Shown piece after piece: positions 1-6,101 of a stretch of 8,437 bases of DNA. The notes under the pieces were generated by a model, which saw only the letters and a list, made by a program, of their open reading frames with translations, was not told the origin of the DNA and ran no database searches. The stretch lies in contig CALIDR010000280.1 in NCBI GenBank assembly GCA_938022295.1, positions 1 to 8,437 on the forward strand, written 5' to 3'. The DNA is from an uncultured Burkholderiaceae bacterium (GTDB taxonomy: Bacteria > Pseudomonadota > Gammaproteobacteria > Burkholderiales > Burkholderiaceae_C). A program made the position numbers and the translations under genes. Numbering within the stretch: the first letter of the stretch is position 1; the number at the start of each line of letters is the position of its first letter.

Positions 1-450
1 ATCATCAACTACATCCGGCGCAACTACGGCATGCTGATCGGCGAGCCGACCGCCGAAGCGATCAAGAAGAGCATCGGCAGCGCCTTCCCCGGCTCCGAGG
101 TCAAGGAGATGGAGGTCAAGGGCCGCAACCTCTCCGAGGGCGTGCCGCGCCCGTTCACGATCAGCAGCAACGAGATCCTCGAGGCGCTGACCGACCCGCT
201 GAACCAGATCGTCTCCAGCGTGAAGAACGCGCTCGAGCAGACGCCGCCCGAGCTCGGCGCCGACATCGCCGAGCGCGGCATGATGCTTACCGGCGGCGGC
301 GCGCTGCTGCGCGACCTCGACCGCCTGCTCGCCGAGGAGACCGGCCTGCCGGTGCTCGTCGCCGAGGACCCGCTGACCTGCGTCGTGCGCGGCTGCGGGA
401 TGGCGCTCGAGCGCATGGAGCGGCTGAGCACGATCTTCACCTACGAGTAG
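1..450 (+). CDS. mreB: Rod shape-determining protein MreB, C-terminal part (5' end outside window)
   Basis: MreB is the bacterial actin homologue. It polymerises on the inner face of the cytoplasmic membrane in an ATP-dependent way and guides the elongation machinery. The frame is open from base 1, so the gene is cut by the window edge. The visible 149 residues are roughly the last 40% of a protein that is usually about 345 aa. Seen directly: an N-terminal stretch typical of MreB (NYIRRNYGMLIGEPTAEAIK, fragment residues 3-22), a segment ending GVPRPFTISSNEI (47-59), and the actin-fold nucleotide-binding loop MLTGGGALLRDLDRLL (95-110, TGGG at 97-100). It ends in the usual short tail (STIFTYE) at a TAG stop. 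It is the first visible gene of an mreBCD-mrdA-rodA series on the same strand, which fits its role. No frameshift or missing motif was seen. Identity is very secure; the promoter and N-terminal half cannot be judged. Confidence 0.97.
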   Translation: MINYIRRNYGMLIGEPTAEAIKKSIGSAFPGSEVKEMEVKGRNLSEGVPRPFTISSNEILEALTDPLNQIVSSVKNALEQTPPELGADIAERGMMLTGGGALLRDLDRLLAEETGLPVLVAEDPLTCVVRGCGMALERMERLSTIFTYE

Positions 451-470
451 CCGGCGCCCGCGGGCGCCGG
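451..470. repeat. Perfect 20-bp GC-only palindrome between mreB and mreC
   Basis: Immediately after the mreB stop codon, every base from 451 to 470 pairs with its mirror position (half-site CCGGCGCCCG). In RNA it could fold into a stem of up to about 8 GC pairs closed by a tight loop. No T-run follows, so it is not a classical intrinsic terminator. It could be a 3' stabilising or attenuating hairpin that lets mreB be made in excess over mreC, or just a product of GC-rich composition. It ends 12 bases before the mreC ATG, close enough to affect initiation there. Confidence 0.6.
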
Positions 471-482
471 CGCGCCGCCACC

Positions 483-1400
483 ATGCCGCTGGGCACGCTG
501 GACCGCACCCCGCCGCCGTTCTTCCGCCAGGGGCCGTCGGCGCTGACGCGGCTGGTGTTCTTCGCCGCGCTGGCGGTGTTCCTGATGGTCGCCGACACGC
601 GGTTCGAGATCGTGCAGCACGCGCGGTCGGCGATCGCCACCGCGCTGCTGCCGGCGCAGCTCGCGCTGCGCGTGCCGGTCGAGGCCTGGGCGCGCGGGCG
701 CGAGTACCTCGGCGGGCTGCAGCAGGCGCTGGCCGCGCAGCGCACCGCGCAGGCCGAGCTCGCCGACCACGCCGCGCGGCTGGCCCGCGCCGCCGAGCTC
801 GAGCGCGAGAACGAGGCCCTGCGCGCGCTGCTCGGGCTGGGCGCCGCGCTCGTGCCGCGTTCGACCGGCGCCGAGGTGCTGTACGAGGCCCCCGACCCGT
901 TCAGCCGCAAGCTGTTCGTCGACCGCGGCGCCACCCACGGCGTGCAGCCGGGCTCGCCGGTGGTCGACCACCGCGGCGTGCTCGGCCAGGTCACGCGCGT
1001 GTATCCGCTGGTCAGCGAAGTGACGCTGCTGGTCGACCGCGACGCCGCGATCCCGGTGCTCAACCGGCGCACGCGGCTGCGCGGCGTGGCCTTCGGCGGC
1101 ATGGAGGGCTCCACGGCGCTGGAGCTGCGATTCCTGGCCGGCAACGCCGACGTGATGGTCGACGACGAGCTCGAGACCTCGGGCGTGGACGGCGTGTATC
1201 CGCCGGGCCTGCCGGTGGCGCGCGTGACGCGCGTCGAGCGCCAGGCCGACGGCGGCTTCGCCCGCGTGCTGCTCGCCCCGGCCGCGCCGCCCGACGGCGT
1301 GCGCCACGTCCTCGTGCTCGAGCCGCTCGCGCAACAGCTGCCGCCGCGCCCGCCGGTGGAGATGCGCGACGCGCCGGCCATCGCGCGGGGGCGGCCTTGA
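483..1400 (+). CDS. mreC: Rod shape-determining protein MreC
   Basis: MreC is a bitopic inner-membrane protein whose periplasmic part self-assembles and contacts PBP2, MreD and RodA. It is thought to switch the elongasome to its active state. The 305-aa product has the family layout: a short cytosolic N-terminus, one membrane segment (about 22-38, LTRLVFFAALAVFLMVA), and a coiled coil (about 78-120, rich in Ala/Leu/Glu/Arg with a LERENEALRALLGL core). The beta-barrel domains follow, with conserved stretches GATHGVQPGSPVVDHRGVLG (149-168) and TSGVDGVYPPGLPVARV (232-248). A Pro-rich tail ends the protein. The ATG at 483 is chosen because MPLGTLDRTPPPFF is the conserved betaproteobacterial N-terminus and no start lies closer upstream in frame. 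Oddly, no Shine-Dalgarno sequence is visible; the leader is only C and G with a palindrome. The TGA stop overlaps the ATG of a mini-ORF leading to mreD. Confidence 0.96.
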   Translation: MPLGTLDRTPPPFFRQGPSALTRLVFFAALAVFLMVADTRFEIVQHARSAIATALLPAQLALRVPVEAWARGREYLGGLQQALAAQRTAQAELADHAARLARAAELERENEALRALLGLGAALVPRSTGAEVLYEAPDPFSRKLFVDRGATHGVQPGSPVVDHRGVLGQVTRVYPLVSEVTLLVDRDAAIPVLNRRTRLRGVAFGGMEGSTALELRFLAGNADVMVDDELETSGVDGVYPPGLPVARVTRVERQADGGFARVLLAPAAPPDGVRHVLVLEPLAQQLPPRPPVEMRDAPAIARGRP

Positions 1401-1435
1401 TGCGCGACCGCCGCGCCGCCGGAGCGCCCCGATGA
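1400..1435 (+). CDS. Possible 11-codon coupling mini-ORF between mreC and mreD
   Basis: The reading frame ATG...TGA at 1400-1435 encodes MRDRRAAGAPR. Its ATG shares the A of the mreC stop (TGATG), and its TGA overlaps the mreD start (ATGA at 1432-1435). It therefore links mreC and mreD with no untranslated base between stop and start at either end. A G-rich stretch (1387-1391) lies 8 bases before its ATG and could serve as a ribosome binding site. The sequence shows the overlaps directly. That it is translated, or that it passes ribosomes from mreC to mreD by termination-reinitiation, is inference. The peptide is too short to show any domain. It could equally be a chance frame in a 31-base spacer. 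Confidence 0.3.
   Translation: MRDRRAAGAPR
1421..1424 (+). promoter_or_regulatory. Shine-Dalgarno sequence of mreD
   Basis: GGAG lies 7 bases before the ATG at 1432, an optimal spacing. It supports that ATG as the mreD start, and shows that mreD could initiate on its own as well as by coupling from the frame that ends on its start codon. Confidence 0.6.
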
Positions 1436-1953
1436 TCCTGCCGCGCGCCGCCGACCAGCTGCTGCTGCCGGCCAACCCGTGGTTCATCGCCGCTTCGCTG
1501 CTCGTCGCGCTGGCGATCAACCTGCTGCCGCTCGGCCGCCAGACGCTGACGCCCGACCTGCTCGCGCTGGTGCTCGTGTTCTGGAACGTGCACCAGCCGC
1601 GGCGCGTGGGCATCGGCGTCGCGTTCGTGCTCGGCCTGGCGATGGACGTGCACGAGGGCAGCCTGCTCGGCCAGCACGCGCTCGCCTACACGCTGCTGTC
1701 GTACTTCGCGATCACGATCCACCGCCGGCTGCTGTGGTTCGGCGTCGCGTCGCAGACGGTGCAGGTGCTGCCGCTGTTCGCCGCCGCGCACCTGGTGACG
1801 CTGGTCGTGCGGCTGCTGGCCGGCGACGGCTTCCCGGGCTGGGCGTGGCTCGCCGCGCCCCTGGTCCAGGCCCTGCTGTGGCCTTTGGCCACGTTCGTGC
1901 TGCTGGCGCCGCAGCGCCGGCCGCCCGATCCGGACGAAAATCGGCCGCTGTGA
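1432..1953 (+). CDS. mreD: Rod shape-determining protein MreD
   Basis: MreD is a small polytopic inner-membrane protein that binds MreC and is needed for rod shape. Its exact biochemical role is still debated. The 173-aa product is mostly hydrophobic, with about five or six membrane segments: about 17-34 (NPWFIAASLLVALAINLL), 41-53, 60-72, 84-97, 108-130 and 139-159. Betaproteobacterial features include NPWFI near the start, the PDLLALVLVFWNVHQPRRVG loop (41-60), and the GLAMDVHEGSLLGQHALAY motif (68-86), the most recognisable MreD signature. The charged C-terminus (PDPDENRPL) is probably cytosolic. Length and position directly after mreC are normal for the family. The start has a good GGAG at the right distance. 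A 55-base gap follows before mrdA. Confidence 0.94.
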   Translation: MILPRAADQLLLPANPWFIAASLLVALAINLLPLGRQTLTPDLLALVLVFWNVHQPRRVGIGVAFVLGLAMDVHEGSLLGQHALAYTLLSYFAITIHRRLLWFGVASQTVQVLPLFAAAHLVTLVVRLLAGDGFPGWAWLAAPLVQALLWPLATFVLLAPQRRPPDPDENRPL

Positions 1954-1985
1954 CGACTGCCCTGCCGCCTTCGGCGCCACCGACC

Positions 1986-1997
1986 GGGCCGCGGCCC
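1986..1997. repeat. 12-bp GC-only palindrome in the mreD-mrdA gap
   Basis: GGGCCGCGGCCC is its own reverse complement and sits 11 bases before the mrdA start. With one bulged base the symmetry extends to 1984-2000. No T-run follows, so termination is unlikely. It could form a small hairpin near the mrdA ribosome entry site. In DNA this GC-rich, such short palindromes also occur by chance. Confidence 0.35.
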
Positions 1998-2008
1998 CGG
2001 ATCGCGCC

Positions 2009-4045
2009 GTGACCGAGCTGCGAAACGTCGGCCACGAGATCGAGCGCTTCCGCGCCCGCGTGCTGGTGGCCGTCGGCGTCGTGCTGCTCGGCTTCGCGCT
2101 GCTGGCCGCGCGCATGGTGGTGCTGCAGGTCGTGCGCCACGACGAGCTGGCCACGCGCGCCGAGAGCAACCGCATCGCGGTGCTGCCGGTGGTGCCCAAC
2201 CGCGGCCTGATCGTCGACCGCAACGGCATCGTGCTGGCCAACAACTACTCGGCCTACACGCTCGAGATCACGCCGTCGCGGGTGGCCGACGTCGAGGCGA
2301 CGATCGACGCCCTGGCCGAGATCGTCGCCATCGAGCCGCGCGACCGCCGCCGCTTCAAGCGCCTGCGCGAGGAGGGCAAGAGCTTCGACTCGCTGCCGAT
2401 CCGCACCAAGCTCAGCGACGACGAGGTCGCCCGCTTCACCGCGCAGCGCTACCGCTTCCCCGGCGTCGAGGTCAAGGCGCGGCTGTTCCGCCACTACCCG
2501 CTCGGCGAGACCGGCGCCCACCTGATCGGCCACATCGGCCGCATCAACGCCGCCGACAAGAAGACGATGGAGGACTGGGACGACGAGCAGCAGGCCAACT
2601 ACCGCGGCACCGAGGTCATCGGCAAGCTCGGCCTCGAGCAGAGCTACGAGGCCGAGCTGCACGGCATCACCGGCTTCGAGGAGGTCGAGACCACCGCCGG
2701 CGGGCGCGCGGTGCGGCGCCTGCGCGCGAGCCCGCCGACGCCGGGCAACAACCTGGTGCTGGCGGTCGACATCCGGCTGCAGGCCCTCGTCGAGGAGCTC
2801 TACGGCGACCGCCGCGGCGCGCTGGTGGCGATCGACCCGCGCAACGGCGACGTGCTCGCCTTCGTCAGCAAGCCCACGTTCGACCCCAACCTGTTCGTCG
2901 ACGGCATCGACCACGAGTCGTGGCGCGACCTCAACGAGAACATCGACAAGCCGTTGCTCAACCGCGCGCTGCGCGGCACCTACCCGCCCGGCTCGACGTT
3001 CAAGCCGTTCATGGCGATGGCCGCGCTCACCAGCGGCAAGCGCGCGCCGACGACGGTGATCCAGGACGGCGGCACGTTCGTGTTCGGCAACCACCGCTTC
3101 CGCAGCCACGGCGACCGCGGCGCCGGCCCGGTCGACATGCGGCGCTCGATCGTCAAGTCGAGCAACGTCTACTACTACTCGCTGGCCGGCGAGATGGGCG
3201 TGGACCTGATGCACGAGCACCTGTCGCCGTTCGGCTTCGGCGCGCGCACCGGGATCGACCTGCAGGGCGAGGTCACCGGCGTGCTGCCGTCGACGGCGTG
3301 GAAGCGCGCCGCCTACCGCCGCCCCGAACAGCAGCGCTGGTACGCCGGCGAGACGATCTCGCTGGGCATCGGCCAGGGCTACAACAACTTCACGATGCTG
3401 CAGCTCGCCCACGCGACGGCCACCCTCGTCAGCGGCGGGCAGCGCCACGTGCCGCACCTGGTGCGCGAGATCGAGGACGTCGTCAGCGGCGAGCGCCGCC
3501 CGGTGGCCGGGCCGGCGCGCGAGCCGCTGCCGCTGCGCCCCGAGCACGTCGCGCTGATCATGGACGCGATGGTCGACGTGACGCAGGAGGGCACCTCCAC
3601 GCGCGTGTTCGCCGGCGCCCCCTACCGCAGCGGCGGCAAGACCGGCACCGCGCAGGCGGTGGGCATCCGCCAGAACCAGAGGTACGACGCCGCCAAGATG
3701 GCCGAGCACCTGCGCAACCACTCGCTGTACATCGCCTTCGCGCCCGCCGAGGCGCCGACGATCGTCGTCGCCGCGATCGTCGAGAACGCCGGCTTCGGCG
3801 CCGCCGCCGCCGCCCCGATCGCGCGCCGGGTGTTCGACTACTGGCTGCTCGGCCAGTACCCGAGCGAGGAAGACATCGCCCTCACCCGCGAGGGCCGCAG
3901 CGCCGCGCCGGTGGGCACGCCGCGGCGCGCCGCCGACGTGGCGCTGCCCGGCGCGGTGACGCTGCCGCTGGCCGGCCTCGGCGCGCCGCCGGCGCGGCTG
4001 GCGATGGACGGCGGCGCGCGCGACGCCGCGGGAGTCGCGCGATGA
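2009..4045 (+). CDS. mrdA: Penicillin-binding protein 2, peptidoglycan DD-transpeptidase of the elongasome
   Basis: PBP2 is a class B penicillin-binding protein. It crosslinks new peptidoglycan strands in the periplasm as the partner of RodA and is activated by MreC. The 678-aa product is somewhat longer than the E. coli enzyme (about 633 aa). Visible in order: a cytosolic start, one membrane anchor (about 17-42), a pedestal domain beginning with the conserved NRGLIVDRNGIVLANNYSAY (64-83) and including YRGTEVIGKLGLEQSYE (from about 198), then the transpeptidase domain. All three active-site motifs are intact: S329-T-F-K332 (catalytic Ser and Lys), S384-S-N386 and K544-T-G546. The extra length is mostly an Ala/Pro/Gly-rich, probably disordered C-terminal tail of about 55 residues. 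The GTG start at 2009 is chosen because MTELRN is the usual betaproteobacterial N-terminus. Its ribosome binding site is weak. The TGA overlaps the rodA ATG (ATGA), implying coupled synthesis of the enzyme pair. Confidence 0.96.
   Translation: MTELRNVGHEIERFRARVLVAVGVVLLGFALLAARMVVLQVVRHDELATRAESNRIAVLPVVPNRGLIVDRNGIVLANNYSAYTLEITPSRVADVEATIDALAEIVAIEPRDRRRFKRLREEGKSFDSLPIRTKLSDDEVARFTAQRYRFPGVEVKARLFRHYPLGETGAHLIGHIGRINAADKKTMEDWDDEQQANYRGTEVIGKLGLEQSYEAELHGITGFEEVETTAGGRAVRRLRASPPTPGNNLVLAVDIRLQALVEELYGDRRGALVAIDPRNGDVLAFVSKPTFDPNLFVDGIDHESWRDLNENIDKPLLNRALRGTYPPGSTFKPFMAMAALTSGKRAPTTVIQDGGTFVFGNHRFRSHGDRGAGPVDMRRSIVKSSNVYYYSLAGEMGVDLMHEHLSPFGFGARTGIDLQGEVTGVLPSTAWKRAAYRRPEQQRWYAGETISLGIGQGYNNFTMLQLAHATATLVSGGQRHVPHLVREIEDVVSGERRPVAGPAREPLPLRPEHVALIMDAMVDVTQEGTSTRVFAGAPYRSGGKTGTAQAVGIRQNQRYDAAKMAEHLRNHSLYIAFAPAEAPTIVVAAIVENAGFGAAAAAPIARRVFDYWLLGQYPSEEDIALTREGRSAAPVGTPRRAADVALPGAVTLPLAGLGAPPARLAMDGGARDAAGVAR
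4030..4034 (+). promoter_or_regulatory. Shine-Dalgarno sequence of rodA inside the mrdA 3' end
   Basis: GGGAG lies 7 bases before the ATG at 4042. It fixes the rodA start at the ATG that overlaps the mrdA stop, and supports direct initiation in addition to coupling. Confidence 0.6.
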
Positions 4046-5202
4046 CGGCGCGCGTCGTCATCGAGCGCCCGCCGCTGTGGCAGCGGCTGCAGCCGATCGT
4101 CGGCGGGTTCGACGGCTGGCTCTTCCTCGCCGTCGCGCTGCTGGCCGCCGCCGGCGCGGTGGCGATGTACTCGGCCGGGTTCGACCACGGCGAGCGCTTC
4201 GCCGGCCACCTGCGCAACATGGGGCTCGGGCTGGCGGTGCTGCTCGTGGTGTCGCAGATCCCGCCGCAGCGGCTGATGGCGCTCGCGGTGCCGCTGTACG
4301 CGCTGGCGGTGGCGCTGCTGGTGGCCACGCTGCTGTTCGGCATCACGAAGAAGGGCGCCACGCGCTGGCTCGACGTGGGCGTCGTGATCCAGCCGAGCGA
4401 GCTCGCCAAGATCGCGACGCCGCTGATGCTCGCCTGGTGGTTCCAGAAGCGCGAGGGGCAGCTGCGCGCGCCCGACTTCGCGATCGCCGGCGCGCTGCTG
4501 CTGCTGCCGTTCGCGCTCGTCGTCAAGCAGCCCGACCTCGGCACCTCGCTGCTGATCCTGTCGGCGGGGCTGTTCGTGATCTTCTTCGCCGGCCTGTCGT
4601 GGCGGCTGATCCTGCCGGTGGTCGCGCTCGGGGTGGCGGGCGTCGTCGCGCTGGTCGCCTTCGGCGACGCCGCCTGCGAGCCGGGCGTGGACTGGAAGGT
4701 GCTGCGCGAGTACCAGAAGCACCGCGTGTGCACCCTGCTCGACCCGACGCAGGACCCGCTCGGCCGGGGGTTCCACATCATCCAGGGCATGATCGCGATC
4801 GGCTCCGGGGGCCTGTGGGGCAAGGGGTTCATGAACGGTACCCAGACCCACCTCGAGTTCATCCCCGAGCGCACGACGGACTTCATCTTCGCCGCCGTGG
4901 CCGAGGAGTTCGGCCTCGTCGGCGTCGTCGCGCTGCTGGCGGGCTTCACGTTCCTGATCGTGCGCGGCCTGATGATCGCCGCCGACGCGCCGACGGTGTT
5001 CTCGCGGCTGCTCGCCGCCGCGATCTCGATGGGCTTCTTCACCTATGTGTTCGTCAACATCGGCATGGTCAGCGGCATCCTGCCGGTGGTCGGGGTGCCG
5101 CTGCCGTTCGTCAGCTACGGCGGCACGGCGATGGTCACGCTCGGCCTGGGGCTGGGCATCCTGATGTCGATCGCGCGCAGCCAGCGGCTGATGCCGTCGT
5201 GA
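4042..5202 (+). CDS. rodA: Peptidoglycan glycosyltransferase RodA (MrdB), SEDS family
   Basis: RodA polymerises lipid II into glycan strands in the inner membrane and works as a complex with PBP2. The 386-aa product is a polytopic SEDS protein with about ten hydrophobic segments. Conserved family regions are present: KKGATRWLDVGVVIQPSELAK (103-123, including E120), KQPDLGTS (162-169), the extracellular loop DPTQDPLGRGFHIIQGMIAIGSGGLWGKGF (234-263), and LEFIPERTTDFIFAAVAEE (271-289). The last contains D280, which matches the essential Asp of characterised RodA proteins. The C-terminal signature VNIGMVSGILPVVGVPLPFVSYGG (338-361) is complete. An extra segment around DAACEPGVDWKVLREYQKHR (209-228) enlarges the central loop relative to E. 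coli; I believe this is common in betaproteobacteria. The start overlaps the mrdA stop and is preceded by GGGAG. The stop TGA overlaps the GTG of the next gene. Confidence 0.97.
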   Translation: MTARVVIERPPLWQRLQPIVGGFDGWLFLAVALLAAAGAVAMYSAGFDHGERFAGHLRNMGLGLAVLLVVSQIPPQRLMALAVPLYALAVALLVATLLFGITKKGATRWLDVGVVIQPSELAKIATPLMLAWWFQKREGQLRAPDFAIAGALLLLPFALVVKQPDLGTSLLILSAGLFVIFFAGLSWRLILPVVALGVAGVVALVAFGDAACEPGVDWKVLREYQKHRVCTLLDPTQDPLGRGFHIIQGMIAIGSGGLWGKGFMNGTQTHLEFIPERTTDFIFAAVAEEFGLVGVVALLAGFTFLIVRGLMIAADAPTVFSRLLAAAISMGFFTYVFVNIGMVSGILPVVGVPLPFVSYGGTAMVTLGLGLGILMSIARSQRLMPS

Positions 5203-6077
5203 GCACGCTCGGCTGGCGCGTCGGCGTGGCCGGCATCGGCCGCATGGGGCTGCCGATCGCGCAGCGGCTGGCCGCATGCGGCCACGCGGTGACGGTGCTC
5301 GACGTCGACCCCGCGCGGGTGGCACTGGCGCGGCCGCTGCCGGCGGCCGCCGACGCCGCGGCGCTGGCCGCCGCGTGCGACGTGCTGCTGGTGGTGGTCG
5401 TCGACGCCGCGCAGACGCGCGACGTGCTGTTCGGCACCGGCGGCGCGGCGGCGGCGATGCGCCGCGGGCAGACGGTGCTGCTGTGCCCGACGATCGGCCC
5501 CGACGACACCGAGGCGATCGCGGCGGCGCTCGCGGCACGCGGCGTCGACACCGTCGACGCGCCGATGTCCGGCGGCCCGGCGCGCGCCCGCGACGGCTCG
5601 ATGAGCCTGATGGTGGCGTGCGCCGACGCCGTGTTCGCGCGCGTCGAGCCGCTGCTGCGCGACATGGCCGGGCGGCGGTTTCGCGTCGGCACGCGGCCGG
5701 GCGACGGCGCGCGCACGAAGCTCGTCAACAACCTGATCGCCGCCGTCAACCTCGCCGGCGCGGCCGAGGCGCTGGCGCTCGCGACGCGGCTCGGCCTCGA
5801 CCCGGCGCTGACGCTGCGCGTGGTCGAAGCCTCGAGCGGCCAGAGCTGGATCGCGAGCGACCGCCTGCCGCGCGCCCTGGCCGGCGACGAGACGGTGCAT
5901 GCCGCCACCGCGCTGCTGGCCAAGGACGCGGCGCTCGCGATGGCGATGGCCGGGCGCGCCGGCGGCGAGCCGGCGGTCGGCGCGGCGGCCGCGGCGGTGT
6001 TCGCCCGCGCCTGCGCCGAGGGCGCCGCGGCGGCCGACGACAGCGTGCTCTACGCCCGCGCCCTCGGCAGGCCGTGA
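5199..6077 (+). CDS. NAD(P)-dependent oxidoreductase, 3-hydroxyisobutyrate dehydrogenase family
   Basis: The 292-aa product belongs to the beta-hydroxyacid dehydrogenase family (3-hydroxyisobutyrate, tartronate semialdehyde, L-threonate and related dehydrogenases), which oxidise or reduce a hydroxyl next to a carboxylate carbon in the cytosol. Seen: a Rossmann start VGVAGIGRMGLPIA (8-21) with GxGxxG at 12-17, and an Asp at the end of the second strand (VLDVDP, D35). This favours NAD+ over NADP+, an inference. The substrate loop DAPMSGG (120-126) has Met where Val is more common. The catalytic-lysine region GARTKLVNN has K174 and N178, and LLAKDAALA (239-247) has K242-D243. Length is normal. 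The GTG start at 5199 overlaps the rodA stop (GTGA) and lacks a clear Shine-Dalgarno sequence, so translation probably depends on rodA. Substrate cannot be assigned: no pathway gene lies nearby. It is the last gene of the rightward operon. Confidence 0.88.
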   Translation: MSTLGWRVGVAGIGRMGLPIAQRLAACGHAVTVLDVDPARVALARPLPAAADAAALAAACDVLLVVVVDAAQTRDVLFGTGGAAAAMRRGQTVLLCPTIGPDDTEAIAAALAARGVDTVDAPMSGGPARARDGSMSLMVACADAVFARVEPLLRDMAGRRFRVGTRPGDGARTKLVNNLIAAVNLAGAAEALALATRLGLDPALTLRVVEASSGQSWIASDRLPRALAGDETVHAATALLAKDAALAMAMAGRAGGEPAVGAAAAAVFARACAEGAAAADDSVLYARALGRP

Positions 6078-6079
6078 CG

Positions 6080-6101
6080 CCGCGGCGCGCTCACGCCGCG
6101 G
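6080..6101. terminator. Hairpin at the convergent gene ends (possible bidirectional terminator)
   Basis: CCGCGGCG (6080-6087) pairs perfectly with CGCCGCGG (6094-6101) across a 6-base loop that contains the stop codon of the histidine kinase gene. It sits between two converging stop codons only 13 bases apart, where a terminator is expected. Neither strand has a following T-run, so it is not a canonical intrinsic terminator. It may act as a weak or Rho-assisted stop, or stabilise 3' ends. GC-rich composition makes chance pairing possible. Confidence 0.35.

Noticed and set aside
1712..3721. 669-codon open frame on the minus strand opposite mreD and mrdA
   Set aside because: It is a shadow. 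In DNA with G/C at nearly every third position, stop codons are rare in other frames. Its translation is a low-complexity Ala/Arg/Val/Asp/His mix without domain motifs, while the plus strand encodes complete PBP2 motifs.
3798..3816. GCC triplet run in mrdA
   Set aside because: Encodes a short Ala run between FG and PIARR near the end of the transpeptidase domain; ordinary for GC-rich coding DNA, with no sign of phase variation.
2920..4041. Upstream in-frame extension of rodA within mrdA
   Set aside because: The frame is open, but the translation before the ATG at 4042 is low-complexity Arg/Ala/Pro. The family N-terminus and the GGGAG site support the ATG that overlaps the mrdA stop.
3838..5538. 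566-codon minus-strand frame opposite the mrdA end and rodA
   Set aside because: Arg/Pro/Ala/Gln/His-rich low-complexity translation with no recognisable fold; it lies across two secure genes and is explained by GC-rich composition.
1986..6101. A shared CCGCGG-centred palindrome family in the intergenic gaps
   Set aside because: CCGCGG also occurs within several coding regions here (for example near 5348 and 5990). At this GC content the recurrence needs no special explanation, so the palindromes are listed individually and not as a repeat family.
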